Below are positions 51,456 through 61,417 of a stretch of 64,000 nt of DNA, piece by piece. This DNA is from CAUPWF01 sp963515125 (GTDB lineage: Bacteria; Bacillota; Clostridia; Lachnospirales; Lachnospiraceae). Location: contig JBQKKG010000008.1 in the NCBI GenBank assembly GCA_052116865.1, positions 62,001-126,000 of the forward strand, in the 5' to 3' direction. Each line of letters begins with the position of its first letter. Position 1 is the first letter of the stretch. A program made the translations under genes and the position numbers. Below the pieces are notes generated by a model that saw only the letters and a list, made by a program, of their open reading frames with translations, did not search any database and was not told where the DNA came from.

Positions 51456-51505
51456 ATCCCCCTAAGGCAATGTGAACATGAAATTGCCTTGGGGGGAATT
51501 TTATT
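51456..51505 (+). terminator. Terminator after the binding protein
   Basis: TCCCCCTAAGGCAAT (51457-51471) pairs with ATTGCCTTGGGGGGA (51483-51497), with one G-T pair. TTTTATT follows. Confidence 0.85.
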
Positions 51506-51671
51506 GATTAATTTATTAAATATAATAAACAAAAATTGGAAAAAATGAAAGTTATATTAATATTGACTGCATTTTTTTACTGTGATATACTTTTTCTGTC
51601 AAAAAAATCATTGAAATTAAATTGCAAAATGAAATTATACATCAAGAAACTTGCAATATAGGAGGCGAAAA

Positions 51672-52952
51672 ATGATAGAGAGAAAAAAAGTAAGATCAGA
51701 TGAAAAGAAAAGGCTTTCCCTAACTTCACAGATTTTAATTGCGCTAGTTGGTGGGATAATTGTTGGATTATTCATGCAGGGGGATACAAGCGCTGCAGAT
51801 GCATATATTAAACCTTTCGGAACTATTTTTTTAAATTTAATTAAAATGGTGGTTGTCCCAGTTGTATTATTTTCCATCATGCAAGGGGTTGTATCGTTAA
51901 AAGATATACGTAAAGTAGGAGCAATTGGTGGGAAAACAATTACATTTTATATGTGTACAACCGCATTTGCAGTTGCACTAGGTCTACTATTTGCAAATGT
52001 GCTAAAAGTTGGGAAGGGATTTCAGCTAGCATCAGATTCACTACAAGTATATGAAGGAGCTACGCAGGCTCCCAATATGATAGATACCATTGTGAATATT
52101 TTTCCATCCAATGCGGTAGAGCCACTTGTGAACGCTACCATGTTGCAAGTGATTGTCATTGCCCTATTCTTTGGATTTGGTATTATAATGGCAGGCGAGA
52201 AAGGGAAAATGGCTGGTGAGTGTATCGAAAGCTTTTCGGAAGTTTGCATTAAAATAATGGGTATGATTATACATTTGTCACCCATAGGAGTATTTGCACT
52301 AATTGTTCCTGTAGTTGCAGCGAATGGTCCAAGTGTGCTACTTCCATTATTGAAATTAATTGGTGTGGTTTATCTAGCGAGTGCTGTTCATATGATTGTT
52401 GTATACTCGGGAGCGGTTAGATCTATTGCAGGATTGAATCCAATTCAGTTTTTTCGTGGAATGAGTCAAGCCATTTTATTTGCATTTTCTAGTGCAAGTA
52501 GCGTAGGGACTCTGCCTTTTAACTTAGAAGGAACACAAAAGTTAGGAGTAAAAAAAGAGGTGGCAAGTTTTGTATTGCCGCTTGGTGCAACTATTAACAT
52601 GGATGGTACGGCGATTTATCAGGGAGTATGTGCCGTTTTTATTGCACAGATTTTTGGGATTCATTTGACGCTAGAGCAACAGTTAACTATTATTTTAACA
52701 GCTACTTTGGCTTCCATTGGAACCGCAGGAGTACCAGGAGCAGGAGTAATTATGCTTGCTATGGTATTAGAGAGCGTGGGATTGCCACTAGAGGGGATTG
52801 CATTAGTTGCAGGTGTAGATAGGATCTTGGATATGGCACGTACGACTGTAAATATCACTGGAGATGCAGCATGTGCTATTTGTGTAAATGCGTTGGAAGA
52901 AAAGAAAGAGAAAAAGTCAGTTGGAACAGTTTCAGCGGTATCTGAAACATGA
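51672..52952 (+). CDS. Dicarboxylate/amino acid:cation symporter (DctA/GltP type)
   Basis: The 426-aa symporter has eight helices and the family motifs SSASSVGTLPFN, LPLGATINMDGTAIYQGVCAVF, GTAGVPGAGVIMLAMVL and DRILDMARTTVNITGDAACA, including the cation-binding Asn-Met-Asp. It is probably a Glu/Asp or C4-dicarboxylate importer. AGGAGGCG supports the ATG at 51672. It is separate in sequence from the symporter at 4657. Confidence 0.92.
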   Translation: MIERKKVRSDEKKRLSLTSQILIALVGGIIVGLFMQGDTSAADAYIKPFGTIFLNLIKMVVVPVVLFSIMQGVVSLKDIRKVGAIGGKTITFYMCTTAFAVALGLLFANVLKVGKGFQLASDSLQVYEGATQAPNMIDTIVNIFPSNAVEPLVNATMLQVIVIALFFGFGIIMAGEKGKMAGECIESFSEVCIKIMGMIIHLSPIGVFALIVPVVAANGPSVLLPLLKLIGVVYLASAVHMIVVYSGAVRSIAGLNPIQFFRGMSQAILFAFSSASSVGTLPFNLEGTQKLGVKKEVASFVLPLGATINMDGTAIYQGVCAVFIAQIFGIHLTLEQQLTIILTATLASIGTAGVPGAGVIMLAMVLESVGLPLEGIALVAGVDRILDMARTTVNITGDAACAICVNALEEKKEKKSVGTVSAVSET

Positions 52953-52994
52953 TATAATAAATCGTAAAATTAGTAGAAGATTAGGAGGAGCGAT

Positions 52995-53501
52995 ATGAAG
53001 TCAATGGAATATGATTCCTTAGCGGATAACATACCAAAATCAAAGCTTTATAAATTATTAAAAATTCAATTGACGGGGCTTCTGGATGCAGTTCCATACA
53101 CTATTGCAAATTTGGGAAATGCATCTGCATTGCTCAATAGGGCAATGAAAGAGATTAACTGGGTTGGTTTTTATCTGAGAAAGGGAGATCAATTAGTCCT
53201 GGGTCCATTTCAAGGGAAGCCTGCTTGTGTAACCATTCCAATAGGAAAAGGTGTTTGTGGAACTGCGGTATTAATGGATGAAACATTACTAATACCAGAC
53301 GTACATGAGTTTCCAGGACATATCGCCTGTGATTGTGACTCCAAGTCTGAGATTGTAATACCAATACATGTGGCAGGAGAAGTAGTGGGAGTACTTGACA
53401 TAGATAGTCCTTATACCCACCGATTTGATCAGGATGATCAGGAAGGGTTAGAACGACTTGTCAGGGTATTAGAGGAAGCTTGGAATGTAGAAGAGGTATA
53501 G
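52995..53501 (+). CDS. GAF-domain free methionine-(R)-sulfoxide reductase (fRMsr)
   Basis: The 168-aa GAF protein carries the fRMsr pattern: INWVGFYLRKGDQLVLGPFQGKPACVTIPIGKGVCGTAV, and HIACDCDSKSEIVIPI with the catalytic Cys residues, then GVLDIDSP. It reduces free Met-R-sulfoxide to methionine. It may recycle methionine oxidised under stress, in keeping with MetNIQ and AhpC elsewhere. AGGAGG precedes the ATG. Confidence 0.92.
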   Translation: MKSMEYDSLADNIPKSKLYKLLKIQLTGLLDAVPYTIANLGNASALLNRAMKEINWVGFYLRKGDQLVLGPFQGKPACVTIPIGKGVCGTAVLMDETLLIPDVHEFPGHIACDCDSKSEIVIPIHVAGEVVGVLDIDSPYTHRFDQDDQEGLERLVRVLEEAWNVEEV

Positions 53502-53519
53502 TGTAAAGGGGAGAACGTA

Positions 53520-53789
53520 TTGAGACAGGCAATCATTAGTTATTTGATAGTAGTGAATATCCTTGCATTTATACTGTATGGTTTAGACAAAAGTAGGGCA
53601 AAGAGGCATCGATGGCGTATTCCGGAGCGTACTTTATTAGGAATTGCAGCTTTAGGAGGGAGTCTTGGAGCATATGCTGGGATGTCGTGCTTTCGACATA
53701 AGACAAAGCATACAAAGTTTTCTGTAGGTATTCCGGTTATGATAGGAATACAGTTGATGGTCGTTTATGCTGTGGCAAAGATGCTGTGA
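53520..53789 (+). CDS. DUF1294 membrane protein
   Basis: The 89-aa protein has two to three helices and the DUF1294 motif YGLDKSRAKRHRWRIPERTLLGIAALGGSLGAYAGM and FRHKTKHTKF. It starts at TTG 53520 with AAAGGGGAG shortly upstream. Function unknown; it may be translated with the fRMsr gene 18 bases away. Confidence 0.9.
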   Translation: MRQAIISYLIVVNILAFILYGLDKSRAKRHRWRIPERTLLGIAALGGSLGAYAGMSCFRHKTKHTKFSVGIPVMIGIQLMVVYAVAKML

Positions 53790-53830
53790 ATGAATACTAT
53801 GAAATAGATAAAGAGTTTGGAGTCTTTTGA

Positions 53831-54475
53831 ATGTTTCTAGAATTATCACGTTTGGCAAGTATTATGATTCTTATCATAGCACTCTCACTGGATATGTTTG
53901 TAGCAAGTATCGCATATGGCGTTCGAAAGATAAAAGTAAAGTTTTCATTGGTAATGTTCATTAGTCTTATTTGTAGCGGATGTCTTGGAGTTGCACTTTG
54001 GTTTGGAGCATTGCTTGATGGAATAGTACCAGAGACCCTGACAAAGACGATATGTTGTTTGAGCCTACTGGTTATTGGGCTAATAAAAATGCTAGATTAT
54101 AAGATAAAATCATACGTAAATAAACATAATGAGATAGAGAGAAATGTTTGCTTTTCTATTTCGAAGCTAAGATTTATGCTAACCATTTATGCAAATCCTA
54201 CCAAAGCGGATAAAGATGAATCCAATACGCTTTCTGTGACAGAAGCTGTCTTTTTGGCTGGAGCAATGTCTGTAGATGGTTTGGTAGCAGGTGTGGGAGC
54301 GGGATTTTGGAAAATCAATATTATATTTACAATATTGTTATCAGTTGTTATTAATGCATTGGCAATTATGGGCGGGTGCTATATGGGAAATAAGATAGCA
54401 ATTAAGACAGATATTGATTTGTCGTGGCTAAGTGGTGCACTATTTATTATATTAGCCATTGCAAAATTGTTATAA
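53831..54475 (+). CDS. YtaF/MntP-like membrane protein
   Basis: The 214-aa protein has about six helices. Paired family motifs SLDMFVASIAYGVRKIKV and AMSVDGLVAGVGAGF are typical of MntP/YtaF manganese-efflux-like proteins, of which YtaF is linked with sporulation. The shared Asp of both motifs is visible. A terminator shared with the opposite-strand kinase follows. Confidence 0.83.
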   Translation: MFLELSRLASIMILIIALSLDMFVASIAYGVRKIKVKFSLVMFISLICSGCLGVALWFGALLDGIVPETLTKTICCLSLLVIGLIKMLDYKIKSYVNKHNEIERNVCFSISKLRFMLTIYANPTKADKDESNTLSVTEAVFLAGAMSVDGLVAGVGAGFWKINIIFTILLSVVINALAIMGGCYMGNKIAIKTDIDLSWLSGALFIILAIAKLL

Positions 54476-54476
54476 T

Positions 54477-54515
54477 AGAAAAAGTGAAGGGAAGAAAAAT
54501 CCCTTCACTTTTTCT
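54477..54515. terminator. Bidirectional terminator between YtaF-like gene and histidine kinase
   Basis: AGAAAAAGTGAAGGGA (54477-54492) pairs perfectly with TCCCTTCACTTTTTCT (54500-54515). A and T runs suit both strands; the right arm includes the kinase stop region. Confidence 0.88.
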
Positions 54516-55917
54516 ATTTACTTAAGGAAAAAATGAATTCAGTTCCGACGCCTTGGGTACTTACTACATTGATATTTTCGTTATGTGCTTGAATAACTTC
54601 TTTTACAATGGCAAGCCCAAGCCCAGTTCCTTTTTTGTCTTTTCCGCGAGAAAGGTCACTTTTGTAAAAGCGCTCCCAGACCTTATTCAAGCTATCTCTA
54701 GGAATACCAATGCCATGATCTTTTACAGAAACAAAGACTTTATCGCCTCGTTCCGTAGTTTCTATGGTAATTGTAGAATTTGGGTTGCTGAATTTGATGG
54801 CGTTATCTAACAAGTTATAAAGCACCTGTTGAATTTTACGGCGATCTGCATTGACTTCAAGTACTTTAGATGCTAATAGCAATTCTATGGAAATATGTTT
54901 TGGGGTACAAATACCTTCAAAGGTGGCAGCTGTATTCTTAATTACTTCGTGAAGATTGAATTTATCTTTTAATAGAAGTAACTCTTTTGTATCAAATTCA
55001 TTTAAGGTTAATAAATCTCGTGTTAAATCAGTTAACCGCTCTGTTTCAAATAAAATTATTTTTAAATATTTTTCCTGCATTTCAGTTGGAATTGTTCCAT
55101 CGACCATTGCCTCCACATATCCTTTGATGGAGGTGAGTGGAGAACGAAAATCATGGGATACATTGGCTACGAATTTTTTTTGATAGTCCTCCATGTCTTT
55201 CAACTGAGAAGACATGTAATTGAGGGAAGCTGACAGGTACCCCATTTCATCATGCGTATAGACGGGAATTTCATGATCAAGATTCCCGGAGGCATATTGA
55301 GTTGCGGCTTCTGTAATACGCCGGATAGGTACATACATCAGATAATGAACAGCTATAAGAATAATAAAGGATAACAAGTAGATGATTAGTAATGTGATAT
55401 AAATGGCGGACATAAAATGACTTTTACTTATAAGAATGTTGTCCATTGGTTTGTGAATCATCAAATAGCCTTTAGTGGAAAATCCTTGTATAATTGGTGC
55501 AATGACGGAAATCATATCGGATGCAAAGTAATCATGATAGTTTCCGAGCATATATTGGCTATTGCCACCTTCGGCAGGATTAAAGTTCTTAATTTCTGTT
55601 GGTGGTAGTGGAACATCGTTGGTAGCTGAATATGCAATCATCTTTCCGGAAGAATCAACGAACCATACGGAAGACTCAAGGTATGTTTTCATTCCATTTA
55701 ATTGAGCTCGTACATCAGAGGCAGAAAGATTTTCTGAAAAATAATTAGGAAGATAATTATTGGCAACCAAAGTAGCCTCTTTGTACAAAGAACTAGAAAC
55801 ATCGGTTACTAAATGATTTTCAATTAATTCCGAAGTTAAAGTTGCTGTGGCAAAAAGACTGACAAAACCAAATGCAATGTATACAATTATAAATTTTAAG
55901 TACAGGGTACTTTTCAT
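54514..55917 (-). CDS. Sensor histidine kinase
   Basis: The 467-aa protein has an N-terminal helix (about residues 7-29), a long extracellular sensor (about 30-160) and a second helix (about 170-192). HAMP, HisKA (FVANVSHDFRSPLTSIKGYVE, phospho-His near 255) and HATPase_c domains follow (LLDNAIKFSNPNS, GIGIPRDSLNKVW, GKDKKGTGLGLAIVKEV). It is the partner of the response regulator 18 bases upstream. Signal unknown. Confidence 0.94.
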   Translation of the reverse strand: MKSTLYLKFIIVYIAFGFVSLFATATLTSELIENHLVTDVSSSLYKEATLVANNYLPNYFSENLSASDVRAQLNGMKTYLESSVWFVDSSGKMIAYSATNDVPLPPTEIKNFNPAEGGNSQYMLGNYHDYFASDMISVIAPIIQGFSTKGYLMIHKPMDNILISKSHFMSAIYITLLIIYLLSFIILIAVHYLMYVPIRRITEAATQYASGNLDHEIPVYTHDEMGYLSASLNYMSSQLKDMEDYQKKFVANVSHDFRSPLTSIKGYVEAMVDGTIPTEMQEKYLKIILFETERLTDLTRDLLTLNEFDTKELLLLKDKFNLHEVIKNTAATFEGICTPKHISIELLLASKVLEVNADRRKIQQVLYNLLDNAIKFSNPNSTITIETTERGDKVFVSVKDHGIGIPRDSLNKVWERFYKSDLSRGKDKKGTGLGLAIVKEVIQAHNENINVVSTQGVGTEFIFSLSK

Positions 55918-55935
55918 TTATTACATCCTCTTTTT

Positions 55936-56640
55936 CTACTTTTTTACTTCAAACTTATAACCAATGCCCCAGACGGTTCCTAAGCTCCAATGTGCATGAT
56001 CTTTGATTTTTTCACGTAACCGCTTTATGTGCACATCTACGGTGCGGGTATCTCCGATATATTCATAGCCCCAGATTTGATCTAGAAGTTGTTCTCTGGT
56101 AAAAACTTGGTTTGGCGAAGCTGCTAAGAAGTACAAAAGTTCTAATTCTTTTGGGGGCATATCCACTACTTCACCATCACATATAACCGAATAGTTGGTT
56201 AAGTTAATGGTAATACCAGGGAATTCAACGCATCTTCCTTTATCTGCTACAAGTTCTTCGGATTTTACTGGTTGGTATCGTCTCAATACTGCTTTTACAC
56301 GGGCAACCATTTCTTTCGAGTCAAAGGGTTTCATGATGTAATCATCAGCGCCCAATTCTAGACCGAGCACCTTGTCAAAGACTTCGCCTTTTGCGGATAA
56401 CATGATAATGGGTGTATTAGATTTTGCTCGAATTTCTCGACATACTTGATATCCATCAATGCCTGGTAACATTAGATCTAGTAGAACCAAGTTTGGTACA
56501 TAAGAATCGAAAGCGACTAGAGCTTCCTCACCATCATGAACCATCATGGTATCAAAACATTCCTTTGTTAAATAAAGGGAAATAAGTTCTGCGATACTCT
56601 CATCATCATCAACAATTAATATTTTTTGTTTTGCAACCAT
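55936..56640 (-). CDS. OmpR/PhoB-family response regulator
   Basis: The 234-aa protein has a receiver domain (IVDDDESI, phospho-Asp D55 in LVLLDLMLPGIDGY, and Lys in DYIMKPFDSKEMVARV). The C-terminal winged helix (residues about 135-230) contains GEVVDMPPKELELLYFL and GDTRTVDVHIKRLREKI. It lies ten bases after mutS2 and precedes the kinase, so the three probably share a transcript. AGGAGG precedes the ATG. Confidence 0.95.
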   Translation of the reverse strand: MVAKQKILIVDDDESIAELISLYLTKECFDTMMVHDGEEALVAFDSYVPNLVLLDLMLPGIDGYQVCREIRAKSNTPIIMLSAKGEVFDKVLGLELGADDYIMKPFDSKEMVARVKAVLRRYQPVKSEELVADKGRCVEFPGITINLTNYSVICDGEVVDMPPKELELLYFLAASPNQVFTREQLLDQIWGYEYIGDTRTVDVHIKRLREKIKDHAHWSLGTVWGIGYKFEVKK

Positions 56641-56649
56641 AAAAACCTC

Positions 56650-59022
56650 CTATTTAAATTCAACAATTGTTACACCAGCGTCACCTTCGCCAAAGGCCCC
56701 AAGCCGGTAAGATTTTACATATTTTACACGCTTTAGATAGTCATGTACGCCCTTACGGAGTGCCCCAGTACCTTTTCCATGGACGATGCGAACAGGGCTT
56801 ACATGAGAGAGGTAGGAATCATCCAAGTATTTATCCAATTCTGCAATTGCTTCATCGACTGTTTTACCAAGTAAATTGATTTCTGGTCTAACGGAAAGTG
56901 ATTTGCTCATTTTCATTTTCCCAGAAGATGTCTTTTGCATGTGTTTTGACGTGATGACGGGTTCATCTATAATTTCTAAATCAGAAATAGGAACAAGTGA
57001 TCGTAAAATCCCCATTTGCACATATAAATCTCCTTTCGCATTCGGAAGCGAACTCACGGTACCGGATAGGTTCATACTTAAAACTTTTACGGCAGTTCCT
57101 AATTTAAAATCGGATGGTTTATGTTGTTTTTGTGGCTTTTTGTTCTCGAATTTTGAGCGTGTCTGCGTATTCTTTATATGCTGACGTATTTTTTCGCGTT
57201 CTTTTTCCATGTCAGAAGCGGATATATTTTCTTTTCCAAATTTGCGAAAATTTTTCATGGTTTCATCAGCGACTTCTTTTGCCTCACGGAGTATGGAGTT
57301 CGCTTTTTCATTTGCCTCATCTAGAATACGGGCTTTTTGTTCTTCTATGCGTTCCTGTTTTTTTGATATTTGAGATTTTAACGCTTCGATTTCCCGCTTA
57401 TAGGTGGCAATCTCGTGCTGTTCCTTTTCTATAGTGCGGCGACTGGCTTCTAAATCTGACAGCAAATCTTCAAAGGACTCATCTTGTTCACTAAGGTGTA
57501 ACTTTGCATCTTCAATAATATAATTTGGTAATCCCAGTTTTCCTGAAATTGCAAAGGCATTACTTTTACCTGGAATCCCAATGAGCAAATGGTATGTTGG
57601 ACGAAGCGTTTCTACATTGAATTCACAAGAGGCATTTTCAACTCCAGGAGTCGTAAGGGCAAAGATCTTTAGTTCACTGTAATGTGTAGTGGCCATAGCC
57701 CGGATTTTTTGTCCGTGCAGATAGGACAAGATGGCAATAGCTAAAGCGGCACCCTCTGTTGGGTCTGTACCTGCCCCAAGTTCGTCAAAGAGAACAAGAG
57801 AATGTTCGTTTACACGTTCCAAAAAAGACACAATATTAGTCATATGGGAAGAAAAGGTACTTAGGCTTTGTTCGATACTTTGTTCATCTCCAATATCTGC
57901 ATAGACTGTTTCGAATATACCAAGCTCAGAGCGATCTAAGGCTGGTATATGAAGACCCGCTTGCCCCATCAGAGTAAATAGTCCAACGGTTTTAAGGGAT
58001 ACCGTTTTACCACCAGTATTTGGACCAGTTATAATAAGCAAGTCAAAATCTTTCCCTAAAGTTAGTGTAATCGGAACGACTTTTTTCTTATCTAATAATG
58101 GATGCCGTCCCTCCCGGATATATATTTCGTGATTCGTATTAAAGAGTGGTTTACTAGCATTCATAGATAGCGCTAAAGCGCCCTTTGCAAATATAAAATC
58201 CAGTTCTGTAAGCAACTGATAATTCAGACGAATTTCTACAATATATTCGGAAGTAGCTTGGCTCAACTTTGCTAGAATTACTTGTATTTCTTCTTGTTCT
58301 TTTCCATACAGTTCTTTTAGATCGTTGTTGAGTTTGATTACAGCCATTGGCTCTATAAATAGTGTAGAACCAGTGGAAGATTGGTCGTGAATCATTCCTT
58401 GTACTTGTCCACGATACTCTGCTTTCACAGGGATGCAATAACGATCTCCGCGCATGGTAATAATAGGGTCTTGCAAATAAGTCCGTAGAGATCCATTTAC
58501 AAGCGTTGTAAGTGTAGCGTGTACTTTATCATTTAGCTGACTAATATTGCGACGGATGTGCTTTAAGGTACTACTTGCATCGTCACTGATTTCATCTTCA
58601 TCCAGGATGCATCGGCGAATTTCCGTTGCCAATGAAGTGAGTGGCTCTAATTGATCAAAGTAATGGTCCAGACAATCTTGTAGTTCTTCGATGGTATCGT
58701 GACGACCGTAGGTCTTTGCGCGACTACACACCTCTAATGATTTACAGATGTGTAATAATTCATTACATCCTAAAGCTGCACCAATCTCCAAGCGTTTCAT
58801 AGATTCTTCCGTAGAATATAAGCCGCTAAAAGAAAGACGTCCCTTTTTTATAATGCGTGAAAAAGCAGCAGCAGTCTGCTCTTGAAATGTCCGAACCTCT
58901 TCGATCTGTGTGGAAGGGATCAGACTTGCGCACTTTGCCTTTCCGCTTGGGGAAGAAGCTTGTTCTGTTAGTTGTTCAATAATTTTATTATATTCTAATT
59001 TTGTTAATGTTTTTTTATTCAT
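56650..59022 (-). CDS. mutS2: Endonuclease MutS2
   Basis: The 790-aa protein has MutS-like core domains, an ATPase (LLIITGPNTGGKTVSLKTVGL, LFDELGAGTDPTEGAAL, ATTHYSELK), a coiled-coil region (about residues 520-620) and a C-terminal Smr nuclease domain (PVRIVHGKGTGALRKGVHDYL). It acts on recombination intermediates or stalled ribosomes. Start: MNKKTLTKLEYNKI at 59022 with an AGGATAGGA region before it. An in-frame extension to 59172 is mostly hydrophobic, overlaps the divergent gene and is discarded. Confidence 0.95.
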   Translation of the reverse strand: MNKKTLTKLEYNKIIEQLTEQASSPSGKAKCASLIPSTQIEEVRTFQEQTAAAFSRIIKKGRLSFSGLYSTEESMKRLEIGAALGCNELLHICKSLEVCSRAKTYGRHDTIEELQDCLDHYFDQLEPLTSLATEIRRCILDEDEISDDASSTLKHIRRNISQLNDKVHATLTTLVNGSLRTYLQDPIITMRGDRYCIPVKAEYRGQVQGMIHDQSSTGSTLFIEPMAVIKLNNDLKELYGKEQEEIQVILAKLSQATSEYIVEIRLNYQLLTELDFIFAKGALALSMNASKPLFNTNHEIYIREGRHPLLDKKKVVPITLTLGKDFDLLIITGPNTGGKTVSLKTVGLFTLMGQAGLHIPALDRSELGIFETVYADIGDEQSIEQSLSTFSSHMTNIVSFLERVNEHSLVLFDELGAGTDPTEGAALAIAILSYLHGQKIRAMATTHYSELKIFALTTPGVENASCEFNVETLRPTYHLLIGIPGKSNAFAISGKLGLPNYIIEDAKLHLSEQDESFEDLLSDLEASRRTIEKEQHEIATYKREIEALKSQISKKQERIEEQKARILDEANEKANSILREAKEVADETMKNFRKFGKENISASDMEKEREKIRQHIKNTQTRSKFENKKPQKQHKPSDFKLGTAVKVLSMNLSGTVSSLPNAKGDLYVQMGILRSLVPISDLEIIDEPVITSKHMQKTSSGKMKMSKSLSVRPEINLLGKTVDEAIAELDKYLDDSYLSHVSPVRIVHGKGTGALRKGVHDYLKRVKYVKSYRLGAFGEGDAGVTIVEFK

Positions 59023-59156
59023 ATTTTTATTCCTATCCTTTACATAGGTATATTCTACCCCATTCTTACAACAAAGAAAAGAGAAATATTGCATACTTGT
59101 TGAACAATAATGAACAATCATGTATACTATAAAAAGGAGTGCAAAGGAGATGCTGA

Positions 59157-60428
59157 ATGTCCATGGATACAAACCAAGAACCTAAAGATGATCAAGATGA
59201 TCAAGAATTTTCCTTTCTACAAGAGACGATTAAAAAAGAGCCTATGAATAGGAAAAAGGTGGTAAAGAGAACCTTGACAGTCGCCGTTTTGGGACTTGTC
59301 TTTGGATTGTTTGCCAGCCTTGGTTTTTGTGCGCTTAAACCTTGGGCGGAAAAACATTTTCCGGGTAATACTACTCCTGTAACAATCCCGCGTGATGAAG
59401 AACCAGAACAAGCGGAACAAGAGGATGCTCAATCAGAGGCAGTTGCACCCGTTTTAGATGTAACAAGTTATCGCGAATTATATAGTGGATTATACCAGAT
59501 TGCAGCAAAGACGAATAAGAGCGTAGTTACGGTCATAGGGATACATGGTGACGAAGGATGGATAGAACACAATTTTGATGCGGGAAATACAGTATCTGGT
59601 CTAATTGTTGCCGACACAGGACAGGAACTTTTGGTGCTTACAGAGACCACTATTTTAAAAGATGCTAAGCAACTTAAAGTAGAATTTATTGATGGAAATA
59701 AATGCGATGCTAGTCTAAAAAAGAAAGACACCAATTTGGGTCTGGCAATGCTAAGCATTCCCAGAAGTCAGATTGCAGAGGTGACATGGAGCCAGATTCA
59801 AGTAGCCAATCTTGGAAATTCCAATCTTATGACGAAAGGGAACCCTGTTATTGTATTAGGTAGTCCATTTGGGTATGCAGATGGATTAGGATATGGGGTT
59901 ATTAGTTCTGCTACGAATCTCGTACCATTTACAGATGGTGATTATAAGATTTTAGCAACTGATATTGCAGTTACTTCAAATGGAACTGGAATATTAGCGA
60001 ATTTGTCTGGAGAAGTGGTTGGTATTGTTTCGCAAAAGTTATCCACTGAGGAAAGTATGAATTTGGTAACAGGACTTGCAGTATCAGATTTAAAGGAAGT
60101 CATTGAACGATTATCAAATGGAACCAGTGTACCATATATAGGTATCAAAGGAACAAAAGTCACAGAGGAAGTTGCGCAGGCACAAGAACTGCCAACTGGA
60201 GTATATGTAAAAGAAGTTGTGGCAGATTCGCCGGCTATGGCAGCAGGAATACAAAGTGGTGATATCTTAACCAAGGTAGATAAAAGTAAGGTAAATACGG
60301 TAGTTGCATATCATAGTGCATTAATGGGACATAATACCGGTGATGAAATTATTATCAGTGGAAAAAGATTAGGCCAAGATGGGTATGTAGACATTGAATT
60401 TAGTGTAATGGTTGGAAGTTCAGAATAA
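59157..60428 (+). CDS. Trypsin/PDZ (HtrA-like) membrane pseudoprotease
   Basis: The 423-aa protein has an N-terminal cytoplasmic tail, one helix (about residues 40-62), a trypsin-like domain (about 110-315) and a PDZ domain (about 320-415). The expected HtrA triad is absent: the His site reads LLVLTETTILKD, the Asp site KDTNLGLAML, and the GNSGG motif is replaced by SNGTGILANL. Overall fold order is kept (ANLGNSNLMTKGNPVIVLGSPFG, LSGEVVGIVSQKL). It may bind misfolded or cell-wall proteins without cutting them. Confidence 0.8.
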   Translation: MSMDTNQEPKDDQDDQEFSFLQETIKKEPMNRKKVVKRTLTVAVLGLVFGLFASLGFCALKPWAEKHFPGNTTPVTIPRDEEPEQAEQEDAQSEAVAPVLDVTSYRELYSGLYQIAAKTNKSVVTVIGIHGDEGWIEHNFDAGNTVSGLIVADTGQELLVLTETTILKDAKQLKVEFIDGNKCDASLKKKDTNLGLAMLSIPRSQIAEVTWSQIQVANLGNSNLMTKGNPVIVLGSPFGYADGLGYGVISSATNLVPFTDGDYKILATDIAVTSNGTGILANLSGEVVGIVSQKLSTEESMNLVTGLAVSDLKEVIERLSNGTSVPYIGIKGTKVTEEVAQAQELPTGVYVKEVVADSPAMAAGIQSGDILTKVDKSKVNTVVAYHSALMGHNTGDEIIISGKRLGQDGYVDIEFSVMVGSSE

Positions 60429-60468
60429 AAAAGATAGTAGATTATTAACATTAGAAATGAGGACAAAA

Positions 60469-61410
60469 ATGAAATATATTAATACACTTCGTGAGGGAGA
60501 GACGGTTAGAGAGATTTATCTTTGCAAGGGAAAGAGAACAGCAGAAACTAGAAATGGAAAGGCTTATGATAATTTAATCTTACAAGATAAGACTGGAACA
60601 TTGGATGGAAAGATATGGGATCCAAACTCTCAAGGAATTGCAGACTACGACGAAATGGATTTTGTAGAAATTGTTGGAGATGTAATCAGTTACCAAAATA
60701 ATCTACAGTTGAACATTAAACAATTAAGAATTGCTCAAGACGGGGAATATGTCGCAGCAGATTATATGCCAACAAGTGAAAAAAGCGTGGATATCATGTA
60801 TAAAGAGCTTATGTCATATGTAGAAAAGGTAGAAAATACCTATTTAAGAAAAGCAATGGAATATTATTTTGTAGAAAATACAAACTTTATTGAAGCATTT
60901 AAAGCTCATTCAGCTGCCAAAACAGTGCACCATGGCTTTGCCGGGGGACTATTAGAGCATACGTTGTCTGTAGTTAAAATGTGTGAATACTTCGTAAATA
61001 CATACGAAATATTTAATAAAGATTTATTATATACAGCAGCTATTTTTCATGATATTGGAAAAACAAAAGAACTGTCCGCTTTTCCAGAAAACGATTATAC
61101 CGATGATGGACAATTACTGGGCCATATTATTATAGGGGTAGAAATGTTTGGAGAAGCACAACGTAGTATACCAGGATTTCCAGAAAAATTAGCAAGTGAA
61201 CTCAAACATTGTATTATCGCTCATCACGGAGAATTAGAATACGGATCTCCAAAGAAACCGGCAATTGCAGAAGCATTGGCATTAAACTTTGCAGATTGTT
61301 CTGACGCAAAGTTCCAGACATTAACAGAAATATTTAAAGACAAAGAAGGAAATGATTGGTTAGGATACAATCGATTATTCGAATCCAATTTAAGAAGAAC
61401 AAGCTTATAA
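60469..61410 (+). CDS. 3'-5' exoribonuclease YhaM-like (OB-fold plus HD domain)
   Basis: The 313-aa protein has an N-terminal OB-fold nucleic-acid-binding domain (GKAYDNLILQDKTGTLDGKIWD) and a C-terminal HD phosphohydrolase domain (KTVHHGFAGGLLEHTLSV, YTAAIFHDIGKTKEL, HHGELEYGSPKKP). Length matches YhaM (about 314). It trims 3' ends of RNA or DNA. GAGGAC precedes ATG 60469; a frame opening at 60412 overlaps the preceding gene and is not supported. Confidence 0.9.
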   Translation: MKYINTLREGETVREIYLCKGKRTAETRNGKAYDNLILQDKTGTLDGKIWDPNSQGIADYDEMDFVEIVGDVISYQNNLQLNIKQLRIAQDGEYVAADYMPTSEKSVDIMYKELMSYVEKVENTYLRKAMEYYFVENTNFIEAFKAHSAAKTVHHGFAGGLLEHTLSVVKMCEYFVNTYEIFNKDLLYTAAIFHDIGKTKELSAFPENDYTDDGQLLGHIIIGVEMFGEAQRSIPGFPEKLASELKHCIIAHHGELEYGSPKKPAIAEALALNFADCSDAKFQTLTEIFKDKEGNDWLGYNRLFESNLRRTSL

Positions 61411-61417
61411 ATACTAA

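Noticed and set aside
59023..59172. N-terminal extension of mutS2
   Set aside because: Overlaps the start of the divergent gene and has no similarity; MutS2 homology begins at MNKKTL.
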